From Aureimonas endophytica (GTDB taxonomy: Bacteria; Pseudomonadota; Alphaproteobacteria; Rhizobiales; Rhizobiaceae): DNA of 64,000 nt. Under the pieces are notes generated by a model, which was not told where the DNA came from, made no database searches, and saw only the letters and a program-made list of their open reading frames with translations. Every line of letters starts with the position of its first letter. Within the stretch, counting starts at the first letter, position 1. The stretch covers positions 744,001-808,000 of the forward strand of contig NZ_BMIQ01000002.1 of assembly GCF_014642635.1 (NCBI RefSeq), given 5' to 3'. The translations under genes were made by a program, and so were the position numbers. Below, piece by piece: positions 43,745-51,472 of this stretch.

Positions 43745-44512
43745 CTACTGCCGAAGCCGCGCGATCCTCGCGCCGCGCTTCTGCAATTCGTCGAGGACCA
43801 TCGCCAGCAGGGCCGGGGTGTTCGACTGCCCGTCGTGGAAGACGATCACGCCGCGATCCTTCAGCCCGGCGAAGAGCCGCCTGAAGCTTTCCTGCGGCGG
43901 TCCGTTGCGCCAGTCCTCGGGGCTGAAGTCGTAGCCGGCGATGGTGAAGCCGGCCGCCTCGACGTCGTGGACGAGATCGTCCGGCAGGATGGCGGGCATG
44001 TTGGCCGAGCCCGGCGAGCGCACCATGCGCGGCGCTCCGGCCGGGCCGGTCTCGCCGACGGCGTCGGCCAGGGCCTTGGCGCCGCGCTTGAACTCGGCCA
44101 GCCGCTGCTCGGGCGTCATCGGCCCGAGATCGTGGTGGCTAAAGCTGTGCGAGCCGACGCCGTCGCCCTCGGCGAGAACCGCCTTGACGAGGTCGGGGTG
44201 CTTGCCCGCCTTCCAGCCGATGAAGAAGAAGGTGCCGGAAACGCAGCGCTCCTTGAGAATGGCGGCGAGCTTCGGCGTCGTCGCCGGCTCCGGGCCGTCA
44301 TCGATCGTGATCACATATTCGTTGGCCTCGAGCGGCAGAGGGGACAGGCCCTGCACACCGCCGAAGCCGGAGCCGGCGGCCGGCACGGCGATGTCGCGGC
44401 CGGTGAGCGGTCCCTCGCAGGCCCGCGCCGGATCGGCGAAAGCGCCGGCGAGGAGAAAAGCCAGGGCGGCGAGCGCCGGGCGCGATCTGGCGGGGAGGAC
44501 GGGGATCGGCAT
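43745..44512 (-). CDS. Polysaccharide deacetylase (NodB homology domain)
   Basis: The 255-residue exported enzyme has a signal peptide (RPALAALAFLLAGAFADPARA). The NodB domain carries MT1 YVITIDDGPEP (Asp71-Asp72), MT2 SHSFSHHDL (His122, His126 of H-x3-H), MT3 RSPGSANM and MT4/5 elements IAGYDFSPEDW and VIVFHDGQSNTPALL. Such CE4 enzymes remove N- or O-acetyl groups from chitin-, peptidoglycan- or exopolysaccharide-type chains. Its neighbours are an SGNH esterase and a GH10 glycosidase, so an extracellular polysaccharide remodelling set is likely. MT3 lacks the usual R-x-P-x-G-x-x-N order in part, so activity is probable but not certain. Confidence 0.92.
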   Translation of the reverse strand: MPIPVLPARSRPALAALAFLLAGAFADPARACEGPLTGRDIAVPAAGSGFGGVQGLSPLPLEANEYVITIDDGPEPATTPKLAAILKERCVSGTFFFIGWKAGKHPDLVKAVLAEGDGVGSHSFSHHDLGPMTPEQRLAEFKRGAKALADAVGETGPAGAPRMVRSPGSANMPAILPDDLVHDVEAAGFTIAGYDFSPEDWRNGPPQESFRRLFAGLKDRGVIVFHDGQSNTPALLAMVLDELQKRGARIARLRQ

Positions 44513-44680
44513 CGATGGCAGGCTCCGGCCTTGCGGGCGATTCGCAAAGGGTCATCCTGCGGACAAATTCCGGCGGAGAAAGGACCCGCCCGCAGCCGCG
44601 AAGGGGATAAGCTTGATTCGATCTCGGCCCAGCCCGTCCGATCCGTTCCGCCGATGCCGCCCCGCGACCGGGAGACGGGG

Positions 44681-45778
44681 ATGATCGGCCGGCGGCAGTT
44701 CCTGGCGGGAGCCGGAGCCTTAGCCCTGGCGGCGGCGCGGCCATCGGCGGTGCCGGCGGAGGAAGACGGGGAGGCGAGCCTTGCGACGCGCGCCCGGCGC
44801 AAGGGGCTCAGCTTCGGCACCTCGGTGAGCACGGCCGAGCTCCGCCTGCCGGCTCTCCGGGCGGCGGTCGCGCGCGAGGCCGACCTGATCGTCGCGCAGA
44901 ACGAGTTGAAGTGGTGGAACACCGAGGCGCGGCGCGGCCAGCCGACCTACGGCGCGGCCGACGCGATCATGAACGCGCCGGAATTCGAGGCCCTGACGCG
45001 GCGTGGCCATACGGCCGTCTGGTATCGCAGCATTCCCGACTGGGCGAAGGCCGAATTCTCCGCCGGGCGGGGCGAGGCCGCGACGCTGAAGCGGGTTCGT
45101 GACATCGTCGCCCATTATCGCGGGCGCATCGTGGAATGGGACGTGGTCAACGAGGCGGTCTGGCCGGCGGACGGCCGCCCGGACGGCTTGCGCGACACGC
45201 CGCTGGCGGCGGCCGGCGGCCTGGATCTCATGGCGGACTGTTTCCGCGCGGCGCACGAGGCCGACCCGGACGCGCGCCTCTACTACAACGACTATGCGGT
45301 GGAATATGCGAGTCCCGGCGAGGACGAGCACCGCGCCGCCATCCTGACCTTCCTGGAGGCGATGAAGCGCCGGAACGTGCCGATCCACGGCTTCGGCGTG
45401 CAGGGGCATCTCACCGTGGGCAATCGCTTCCGCGAGCGGGTCTTCGCCCGCTTCCTGGCCGATCTCGCCGCGCTGGATCTCAAGATCCGCATCACGGAAA
45501 TGGATGTCAGCGACCAGCGCCTGCCGGCCGATTTCGCCTTGCGCGACGGCAAGGTCGCCGACCATGCGCGGCAGTTTCTCGACGTCGCCTTCGACCAGCC
45601 TGCGGTGGTCGGGCTCGTCACCTGGGGCCTCGCCGATCCCTCGCCCTGGCTCGACGCCGAACGCGCCCGGCCCGACCGGCTGCCGCAGCGCGCCCTGCCG
45701 CTCGATCGCGATTTCGCCCGCAAGCCGCTCTGGACGGCGATCGCGCGCAGCCTGGACGGCGCGGCGAAGCGCGGCTGA
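44681..45778 (+). CDS. GH10 endo-1,4-beta-xylanase-like enzyme, Tat-exported
   Basis: The 365-residue protein has a twin-arginine signal at the very N-terminus (MIGRRQFLAGAGALALAAARPSAVPA). The GH10 barrel follows: IVAQNELKWWN (about 70-80), acid/base Glu158 in VEWDVVNEAV and nucleophile Glu273 in IRITEMDVSD, plus YYNDYAVE and GVQGHLT. All are GH10 hallmarks. ATG 44681 is chosen because of the Tat motif and the GGGAGA site upstream. GH10 enzymes cut beta-1,4-xylan, though family members next to EPS clusters may act on other beta-1,4 chains. It is divergent from the deacetylase (168 bp between) and convergent with a giant lyase-like gene. Its presence in an exopolysaccharide island is unusual. 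Confidence 0.93.
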   Translation: MIGRRQFLAGAGALALAAARPSAVPAEEDGEASLATRARRKGLSFGTSVSTAELRLPALRAAVAREADLIVAQNELKWWNTEARRGQPTYGAADAIMNAPEFEALTRRGHTAVWYRSIPDWAKAEFSAGRGEAATLKRVRDIVAHYRGRIVEWDVVNEAVWPADGRPDGLRDTPLAAAGGLDLMADCFRAAHEADPDARLYYNDYAVEYASPGEDEHRAAILTFLEAMKRRNVPIHGFGVQGHLTVGNRFRERVFARFLADLAALDLKIRITEMDVSDQRLPADFALRDGKVADHARQFLDVAFDQPAVVGLVTWGLADPSPWLDAERARPDRLPQRALPLDRDFARKPLWTAIARSLDGAAKRG

Positions 45779-45803
45779 GGCTCGCCTTCCGGCAAAGGCG
45801 AAA

Positions 45804-45830
45804 GGGGCCGCGGCCCGGCGCCGCGACCCC
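45804..45830. terminator. GC-rich hairpin between convergent genes
   Basis: GGGGCCGCGGC, a CCG loop and GCCGCGACCCC pair over 11 bp with one mismatch. It lies between the GH10 gene stop (45778) and the stop of the first giant lyase-like gene (45858). No T-run follows. Confidence 0.5.
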
Positions 45831-45857
45831 TCGCTTCGGTTCGACGATCGTGCCGGC

Positions 45858-48800
45858 TCAGATATGCAGCACGTCGTGATGGAAGAACTTGAAGTCGGCC
45901 TCGGCGAGGGCTTTGGGAGCGACGTTCTTGATGAGGATCGTATCGGTTGGGGAAAGTGTGATGAGGGTATCGGCGCCCTTTTGGGTGATGAGGGGAAGGA
46001 GATGGGCGTAGTCGGCGACGAGGTCGGCCTCGATGGCGATGATGTCGTGACCGCCTGTGGTGCTGGCCTGGAAGCCTGAGACGGTGTCCTTGCCGAACTG
46101 TGCGGCGAAGACGAAGGTGTCGCTGGCCTTGCTACCGACGAGGGTGTCGGCGACGCCTTGATGGGAGGCGAGGGTGCTGCCGACGAGCGCGGTCTGGACG
46201 TGGGAGCCGTCGGCCTTGGTGAGGTCGGTCCACTGCTTGACGTTGTTGGCGCCGTAGTGGTCCTTCTGGACGCTTGTGGGGTCGGCCGCGCCCTGCGCCG
46301 TCGCCGTTGTTTTGGCGGCGAGGCTGGCGGCGAGGGCGGCCGGGGCGGTGGCGTAGGTGAAGGCGAAGGTGTCGCGCGAGCCGTCGCCGGCGACGAGCAC
46401 GGCGGAGACCTCGCGGCCGGCGGTGTCGTAGCTGTGGGTTTCGGCGGTGCCGTCGCTGTGCACGATCTGGTCGAAGGCCAGCGTTCCGTCGGCATAGGCG
46501 CGCTTCATTTCCAGAAGCTGGCCTTTGGCGTCGTAGGTGGCGATCTGGGTGGCGTAGGGCTTGTTGGCGACGGCGTAGTTGGCCTCGACGCGGGTTTTGT
46601 CGGCGGCGATGGTGATGGAACTGGTTTCGAGGCCGGTCTTGGGATCGAAATAGTGCCATTCGCGCGCGCCGTCGGCCTTGCGCAGTTCGGCCGAGAGCTG
46701 GTGGCCGGCGGCGTCGAACTGGTCGATTTCGGCGGTGCCGCCGTTGGCGCCGAGCTTGGTGAGGGTCATGGTGCCGTTGCCGGCCCATTGCTTGACGATC
46801 TGGGAGCCGTCGGCGGCGACGGTCTGCTCGAAGGCGGGCTTGCCGTCGGCATAGGCGCGCTTCAGCGTCAGAAGCTTGTCGGCCGCGTCATAGGTGGCGT
46901 CCTGCGTCGCGTAGGCCTTGCCGCTCACCGCAAGGCTCACCTCCTGCCGAACCCCGTCATGCAGAAGCGTCTGGCTCACAACCTTCCCGGATACGTCGTA
47001 ACGGTCCGTCTGCTGATTGCCGTTCGCGGCATAGGTGACGCGCTGGGCGATGCGGCCCGCGGCGTCGTAATCCTCCGTCGCGATCAGCTTGCCGGTCGCG
47101 CCGTACTTGTCGACATGCTGGTAGACGGTCTCCTTGCCGGTCGCGAACTTGACGACGCTCGTCGTGCCGTCGGCGGCCTTGATCGTCACGCCGATCTTTT
47201 GGCCGGACCCGTCATAGGCGTAGGTCTTCGTCTCGCCGGCGGCCGGCGGGACGCTCGGCTGCGTGCCGGGATCGGTGATCGTGTTGCCGGCCTTGTCGTA
47301 GAAGGCCTTGCCGGTCACGTTGCCCTTGGCGTCGTAGGAGATGGTCGAGGCGACCTTGTCGGTCCCGGAATAGACGGTCGCGACGGTCGAGGTCTTGTCC
47401 GCGAACTTGATCGTCCAGCCGGTCAGCGCGCCCTTGGCGTCGTAGGCGAAGGTCTTGACGGCCGCCTTGGCGCCGAAGGTCTCCTCGGTGAGGAGGTGGC
47501 CCGCGGCATCGTAGCGGTCGCGCGTCGTCATGGTGCCCGACGCGCTGGTATAGCTGATCTGCGACGTATAGCTCTGGCCGGTGATGCCGAGCACGCCATC
47601 GGCGCGGCTGCCGTCGGCGGCGATGAGGGTGAAGCCGGTCTCCACGCCCTTGGCGTCGTAGCTGTGGCTCGCGCTGCTGCCATCGGCCGCGAAGGTCTTG
47701 GCGAGGATCTTCGTCCCGGCATCGTTGAACCGCTCCTGCGCGATCATCTTGCCGGCCTTGTCGAAGGTGAAGGCCTGTTTCGTGTAGTTCTGGCCGGTGA
47801 TCCCGAGGGTGGTCTCGACGCGCTCGCCGTTCGGCTTGTAGACCTTCGTGCTGGCGATGGCGCCCGCCGCATTGTAGTAGTCGAGCTCCTTCGTGCCGTC
47901 GGCCGCGATGGTCTGGACGAAGACGGTCTTCCCCTTGGCGTCGAACTGCGTGTAGTTCGTCGTCACGCCGTTCTTGATCTCGGAATAGTCCGAGGTGCCG
48001 TCCGACTTCCAGGTGCGCAGGGTGCGGGCCGTGTCGCTGAGGATCGTCTCGTCATAGATCAGCTTCGAGTCCGAGTAGCGTAGGCGCTCGGTCAGGATGC
48101 CCTTCGAATTGTAGGCTTCGTCGATGCGGTCGTAATACTGGCCCGTCACCTTGCTCGTCACGAGGAAGGAATAGTCGCCGGCGATCTTCGCCATCGTGGC
48201 GGCGTAGGACTTGTTGAAGATGTTCATCTGCGTCTGCGACGCGACGGTGAGGACGCTCGTGTCGGTCAGGACGATCGTCGCCAGGCCCGGGTCCTTGGCG
48301 ATCGTCTCCAGCCGGGCGACGATGTCGGCCGCCGTGCTGATCTCGATGCGCGTCGGCACCGCGTTGATGCCGTCGCGCCCGGTCGCGTCGGTCGCCTTGA
48401 CGCTGAGAAGATGGGTGCCGGTGCCGGTGCCCTGGATCTTCGTCTCGAAATGGCCGTTGGCGTCCACCTTCGCCGTGCCGACGACCTTGCCGTTCTCGGT
48501 GAAGGTCACGGTCGTGCCGGCCTTGGCGCTGCCGCTGAGGCTGACGGTGCGCAATCCGTCCTTGCCGGCGGCCGAGACCGCGTCGACCTTCACGACCGGG
48601 GCGTCGATGAAGCTGCCGGCGGCCGGGAACTTCACCGCGTCGCCCGTCTTGATCGTCAGATCCTTGTAGGTCGCCGCGATGGTCTCGGTGGCGTTGGAGT
48701 GGCGGTAGATGCCTTCCTTCCAGTAGACGCCGTTCTGCTGGACATAGCCGAGCGGCCCCGAATAATCGACCAGCGTGACGCCGTCGCGGGTGACGACCAG

Positions 48801-49334
48801 ACGGCCGTTGCCGTTCGGATCGAAGACCGCCTTGACGTCGAGATCGTAGAAATGGCCGCGCTGGATGTCCGCGACATCGGTGAAGATGTTCTTCGAGACC
48901 GGATTGCCGTTGGCGTCGCTATAGCTGATGAAGACGCCGAAGCGCTCGCCTTCGAGCGAGAAGCTGAAGGGCGGGGCCCAGGGCAGGGCGCCGGGATAGT
49001 TGTCTTGGTGGAACTGGCCGAGCGCCATGAAATAGGCGGTGTTCGGCGCGCCGGGCTCCAGGTTGAAGCCGTAGTTCAGCTCGACCGCGGTGCCGTTCGG
49101 GATGACCTTCTTGTCGGAGAGTTCGGTGCGCTCGGCGGAGGAGCCGACGGAGGCGTCCCAGCCGAACGTGTCGCCGTCGCGCAGTTCGAAGCGGATGGCA
49201 TTGTTGTCGGGGGAGGAGATGCTCCAGCTTTTATTGCCGGTTTGAATCTCGAACAATTCGCCAGCTAAGCTGATTGCAAGATTGCCCGGTGTATTCGGCT
49301 GCCATTCGTTAGGCTGCAGGACTTTGAGCGCCAT
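45858..49334 (-). CDS. Giant type I-secreted lyase-like repeat protein (copy 1)
   Basis: The 1158-residue protein has no Sec or Tat signal. Residues about 20-235 resemble jelly-roll polysaccharide lyases (PL7/PL20/heparinase-I-like): RTEL at 69-72, GQFH at 106-109 and YWKEGIYR at 204-211 correspond to the family's three conserved catalytic-site patterns, and FDPNGNGRLVVTRDGVTLVDYSGPLGY is also typical. An Ig-like segment (about 240-335) follows. A region shared with copy 2 (about 336-420) leads into tandem repeats of the YDAxGK...ADGTxxxxxYDAxG kind (about 420-1000). The C-terminus has a type I secretion pattern: DTLVGSKASDTFVFAAQFGKDTVSGF, then TILIKNVAPKALAEADFKFF. Probably exported by prsD/prsE and acting on the cell's own EPS; both are inferred. 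The last 1146 bp are shared with copy 2. Confidence 0.85.
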   Translation of the reverse strand: MALKVLQPNEWQPNTPGNLAISLAGELFEIQTGNKSWSISSPDNNAIRFELRDGDTFGWDASVGSSAERTELSDKKVIPNGTAVELNYGFNLEPGAPNTAYFMALGQFHQDNYPGALPWAPPFSFSLEGERFGVFISYSDANGNPVSKNIFTDVADIQRGHFYDLDVKAVFDPNGNGRLVVTRDGVTLVDYSGPLGYVQQNGVYWKEGIYRHSNATETIAATYKDLTIKTGDAVKFPAAGSFIDAPVVKVDAVSAAGKDGLRTVSLSGSAKAGTTVTFTENGKVVGTAKVDANGHFETKIQGTGTGTHLLSVKATDATGRDGINAVPTRIEISTAADIVARLETIAKDPGLATIVLTDTSVLTVASQTQMNIFNKSYAATMAKIAGDYSFLVTSKVTGQYYDRIDEAYNSKGILTERLRYSDSKLIYDETILSDTARTLRTWKSDGTSDYSEIKNGVTTNYTQFDAKGKTVFVQTIAADGTKELDYYNAAGAIASTKVYKPNGERVETTLGITGQNYTKQAFTFDKAGKMIAQERFNDAGTKILAKTFAADGSSASHSYDAKGVETGFTLIAADGSRADGVLGITGQSYTSQISYTSASGTMTTRDRYDAAGHLLTEETFGAKAAVKTFAYDAKGALTGWTIKFADKTSTVATVYSGTDKVASTISYDAKGNVTGKAFYDKAGNTITDPGTQPSVPPAAGETKTYAYDGSGQKIGVTIKAADGTTSVVKFATGKETVYQHVDKYGATGKLIATEDYDAAGRIAQRVTYAANGNQQTDRYDVSGKVVSQTLLHDGVRQEVSLAVSGKAYATQDATYDAADKLLTLKRAYADGKPAFEQTVAADGSQIVKQWAGNGTMTLTKLGANGGTAEIDQFDAAGHQLSAELRKADGAREWHYFDPKTGLETSSITIAADKTRVEANYAVANKPYATQIATYDAKGQLLEMKRAYADGTLAFDQIVHSDGTAETHSYDTAGREVSAVLVAGDGSRDTFAFTYATAPAALAASLAAKTTATAQGAADPTSVQKDHYGANNVKQWTDLTKADGSHVQTALVGSTLASHQGVADTLVGSKASDTFVFAAQFGKDTVSGFQASTTGGHDIIAIEADLVADYAHLLPLITQKGADTLITLSPTDTILIKNVAPKALAEADFKFFHHDVLHI
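45868..47013. repeat. 1146-bp direct repeat, copy A (3' end of the first giant gene)
   Basis: Apparently identical to 51483-52628 (offset 5615 bases), ending two codons before each stop codon; the translated segments are also the same. Outside the limits the two genes diverge at once. It covers the last YD-like repeats and the secretion signal. This points to recent duplication or gene conversion rather than a mobile element, because there are no terminal inverted repeats or transposase. Confidence 0.92.
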
Positions 49335-49424
49335 GGGAAAGGTCTCGTGATCAGTTTCCGTGAGTATTCAATACCATCCCCCGAATTAAACGCCGCAAAA
49401 TGGGTGGCCTACACTTTGTATCGT

Positions 49425-49472
49425 ATGATCATAAGATCATCCGATCACGGGTATATGTTGATTAACCAACAT
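49425..49472. promoter_or_regulatory. Two inverted repeats in a divergent intergenic region
   Basis: ATGATC-ATAA-GATCAT (49425-49440) and ATGTTG-ATTAAC-CAACAT (49455-49472) lie in the 462-bp AT-richer region between the first giant gene (start 49334, minus strand) and the acetyltransferase gene (start 49797, plus strand). They are likely operator or promoter elements for one or both. The rest of this gap holds no recognisable gene. Confidence 0.5.
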
Positions 49473-49796
49473 TTCGTGAGGCTGGATCGATTGCGAATCT
49501 AGCCGCCTCCAACCTCCTGAAATTGCAGGACCTGAAATCTTAAGGTCTGAAATCGGGGATCGGTCGCCTCGGCGCTGGCCGACGGAGGGGCGATCGCCGC
49601 TCACGTCCGGGAAAGGGCATCGGGCTCGCCGGGATCGGCCGGTCGGTCCGCGCGGGCGTGCCCGCCGCGCCGGCCATTGCATTTATGTTGCAGTGCCAAT
49701 AAGCATTTCGAAATTCGAAAGGTCCGGTTGAAGCCTCGCGATAAAGTCCGGTTCCACGTTATCGCAAGGATAGATGCCCGAATTCGGGGACGAGTC

Positions 49797-50279
49797 TTGG
49801 TAAACCTCAACAAATTCCTGAAGGTTCGCAGGTTGCTGGTGCGGGGAAAGTGGCTTGTCCTCACCCGCTTCTGGGGCATGGACATCGATCCCACGGTCGA
49901 ATTTTCTCTGAGCGCGCGATTCGACAAGACCTTTCCGAAGGGTATTCATATCGGCCCGAAGACCTATGTGGCGTTCGACGCCGCGATCCTGGCGCATGAC
50001 CGGACGCGCGGCTATTACAAGCACACCCGGATCGGCCGGAACTGCTTCATCGGCGCGCGCAGCATCATCATGCCGGGAATCACGATCGGCGACGAATGCA
50101 TCGTCGGCTCGGGCGCCGTCGTCACCAAGGACGTGCCGTCGCGCAGCATCGTCGCGGGCAATCCCGCGACCGTCATCAAGAGCGGCATTCCGCTGAAGGA
50201 ATACGGCTCCTACGAATCCGCCGACGAGACGCGGCGGCTGTTTTGGGAACAGGACGCGGCGAACGGGGGTGCGGCATGA
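49797..50279 (+). CDS. Hexapeptide-repeat acetyltransferase (paralog of 16871-17356)
   Basis: The 160-residue cytosolic LbetaH acyltransferase has [18 protein letters not shown], then [71 protein letters not shown]. It closely follows the protein at 16871-17356 along its whole length. The TTG at 49797 is chosen: it has GGGGA six bases upstream and gives the same start point as the paralog; a TTG at 49677 would add 40 residues. Its stop overlaps the glycosyltransferase start (ATGA), so it is coupled. It likely acetylates a sugar of the polysaccharide. Confidence 0.88.
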   Translation: MVNLNKFLKVRRLLVRGKWLVLTRFWGMDIDPTVEFSLSARFDKTFPKGIHIGPKTYVAFDAAILAHDRTRGYYKHTRIGRNCFIGARSIIMPGITIGDECIVGSGAVVTKDVPSRSIVAGNPATVIKSGIPLKEYGSYESADETRRLFWEQDAANGGAA

Positions 50280-51385
50280 GCGACGAGCCGGCGGAAGGCG
50301 TGATCCTGTTCGCGCAGGTCAATCGGTTCTCCAACACGAACGACGCCCTGGAAGCCGCGCTGAAGCGGCATCTGCCGGGGACCGAGCTGCGGATCTACCG
50401 GGCCTATCCGGCCATCCGGAAGAATCCCGTCCTCCTCACGGCCTGTCTGCTGGCGGTTCTGTGGTCTTACGGCCCGAAGGCGGCGTTCGACCCGAAGAGC
50501 ATCAACCAGAGGCTGATCAAGACGCCGTTCTTCTTCTGGCTGGCCAGCCGTCTCGTGCGGCGGCAGGCGCGCGCGACGCCGGGCCTGCGCGCCGTCCTCC
50601 AGACGCAGGGCCTCTTCAACGGCAAGACCGACCGGCTGCCGCTGTTCATCTATACGGACAACACGCTGCTCAACCGGATCAACGGCGTGGTGACAAAAAG
50701 CCCGATCCTCGCGCAGGAAAAGGTGCTGTACCGCGATGCCGACTACATCGGCGTCAGCGCCTCGCATGTCGTCACCTCGCTGATCGAGGATTACGGCGTC
50801 GCGCCGACGGTGCCGGAGAACGTTCTCATCGGCGCCAACAGCCCGGTTCCCAAGGATGCCGGTGAGGCCCGCTATCGGAGCGGCCGGATCCTGTTCGTCG
50901 GGATCGACTGGGAGCGCAAGGGCGGTCCCGAACTCGTCGCCGCCTTTCGCCGGGTGGTGCGGAAATTCCCGGAAGCGCGGCTGACGATCGCGGGCAGCAA
51001 GCCCGAGATCGCCGATCTGCCCCAGGCGACGGCGCTCGGCAAGATTCCGCCGGAAAAGGTCGGCGAGCTGATGCGCGAGGCCTGCCTCTACTGCATGCCG
51101 AGCCATATCGAGCCGTCGAGCGTCGCCGTCGTCGAGGCGGCCTCTTCGGGTCTGCCCATCGTCGCGACGGCGGTCGGCGGCTTTCTCGACAGCGTCAAGG
51201 ACGGCGAGACCGGGCTGCTCGTGCCGCCGGGCGATGTCGAGGCGCTGGCCGACGCGCTCGAACGGCTGCTGGCCGATCCCGAACTCTGCGCCCGCTACGG
51301 CCGGGCCGGACAGGCGCTGATGAAGCAGTTCCGCTGGGATACCGTGTCGGCGAAACTGGCCGCGGGAATGACGGCGCGGCTCTGA
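50276..51385 (+). CDS. Glycosyltransferase family 4 protein
   Basis: The 369-residue GT-B enzyme has an N-terminal half [21 protein letters not shown] ... [25 protein letters not shown]. The donor half reads [40 protein letters not shown] and [34 protein letters not shown] (E-x7-E). ATG 50276 shares the ATGA of the acetyltransferase stop. Together the two genes form a small plus-strand operon embedded between the two giant lyase-like genes. It probably transfers one residue of the repeat unit, acetylated by its partner; donor unknown. Confidence 0.9.
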   Translation: MSDEPAEGVILFAQVNRFSNTNDALEAALKRHLPGTELRIYRAYPAIRKNPVLLTACLLAVLWSYGPKAAFDPKSINQRLIKTPFFFWLASRLVRRQARATPGLRAVLQTQGLFNGKTDRLPLFIYTDNTLLNRINGVVTKSPILAQEKVLYRDADYIGVSASHVVTSLIEDYGVAPTVPENVLIGANSPVPKDAGEARYRSGRILFVGIDWERKGGPELVAAFRRVVRKFPEARLTIAGSKPEIADLPQATALGKIPPEKVGELMREACLYCMPSHIEPSSVAVVEAASSGLPIVATAVGGFLDSVKDGETGLLVPPGDVEALADALERLLADPELCARYGRAGQALMKQFRWDTVSAKLAAGMTARL

Positions 51386-51434
51386 GCCGCGCCGCGTCCG
51401 CCTCCGGAAGCCGTCTCGTCGCTCGCGCGACCGT

Positions 51435-51455
51435 CCGGGCCCCGGCGGGGCCCGG
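51435..51455. terminator. GC-rich hairpin between convergent genes
   Basis: CCGGGCCCC (51435-51443), a 3-base loop and GGGGCCCGG (51447-51455) form a perfect 9-bp stem between the glycosyltransferase stop and the second giant gene's stop. No T-run follows on either strand. Confidence 0.55.
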
Positions 51456-51472
51456 CGCTCGTTCGCTTCGGT

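Noticed and set aside
43835-44680. 5' extension of the GH10 frame over the deacetylase region
   Set aside because: It is antisense to a well-supported CE4 deacetylase, and the Tat signal and ribosome site at 44681 mark the true start.
46158-48083. A 641-residue Gly/Val-rich plus-strand frame opposite the first giant gene
   Set aside because: Simple Gly/Val-rich composition from reading the repeat region backwards; not a surface repeat protein.
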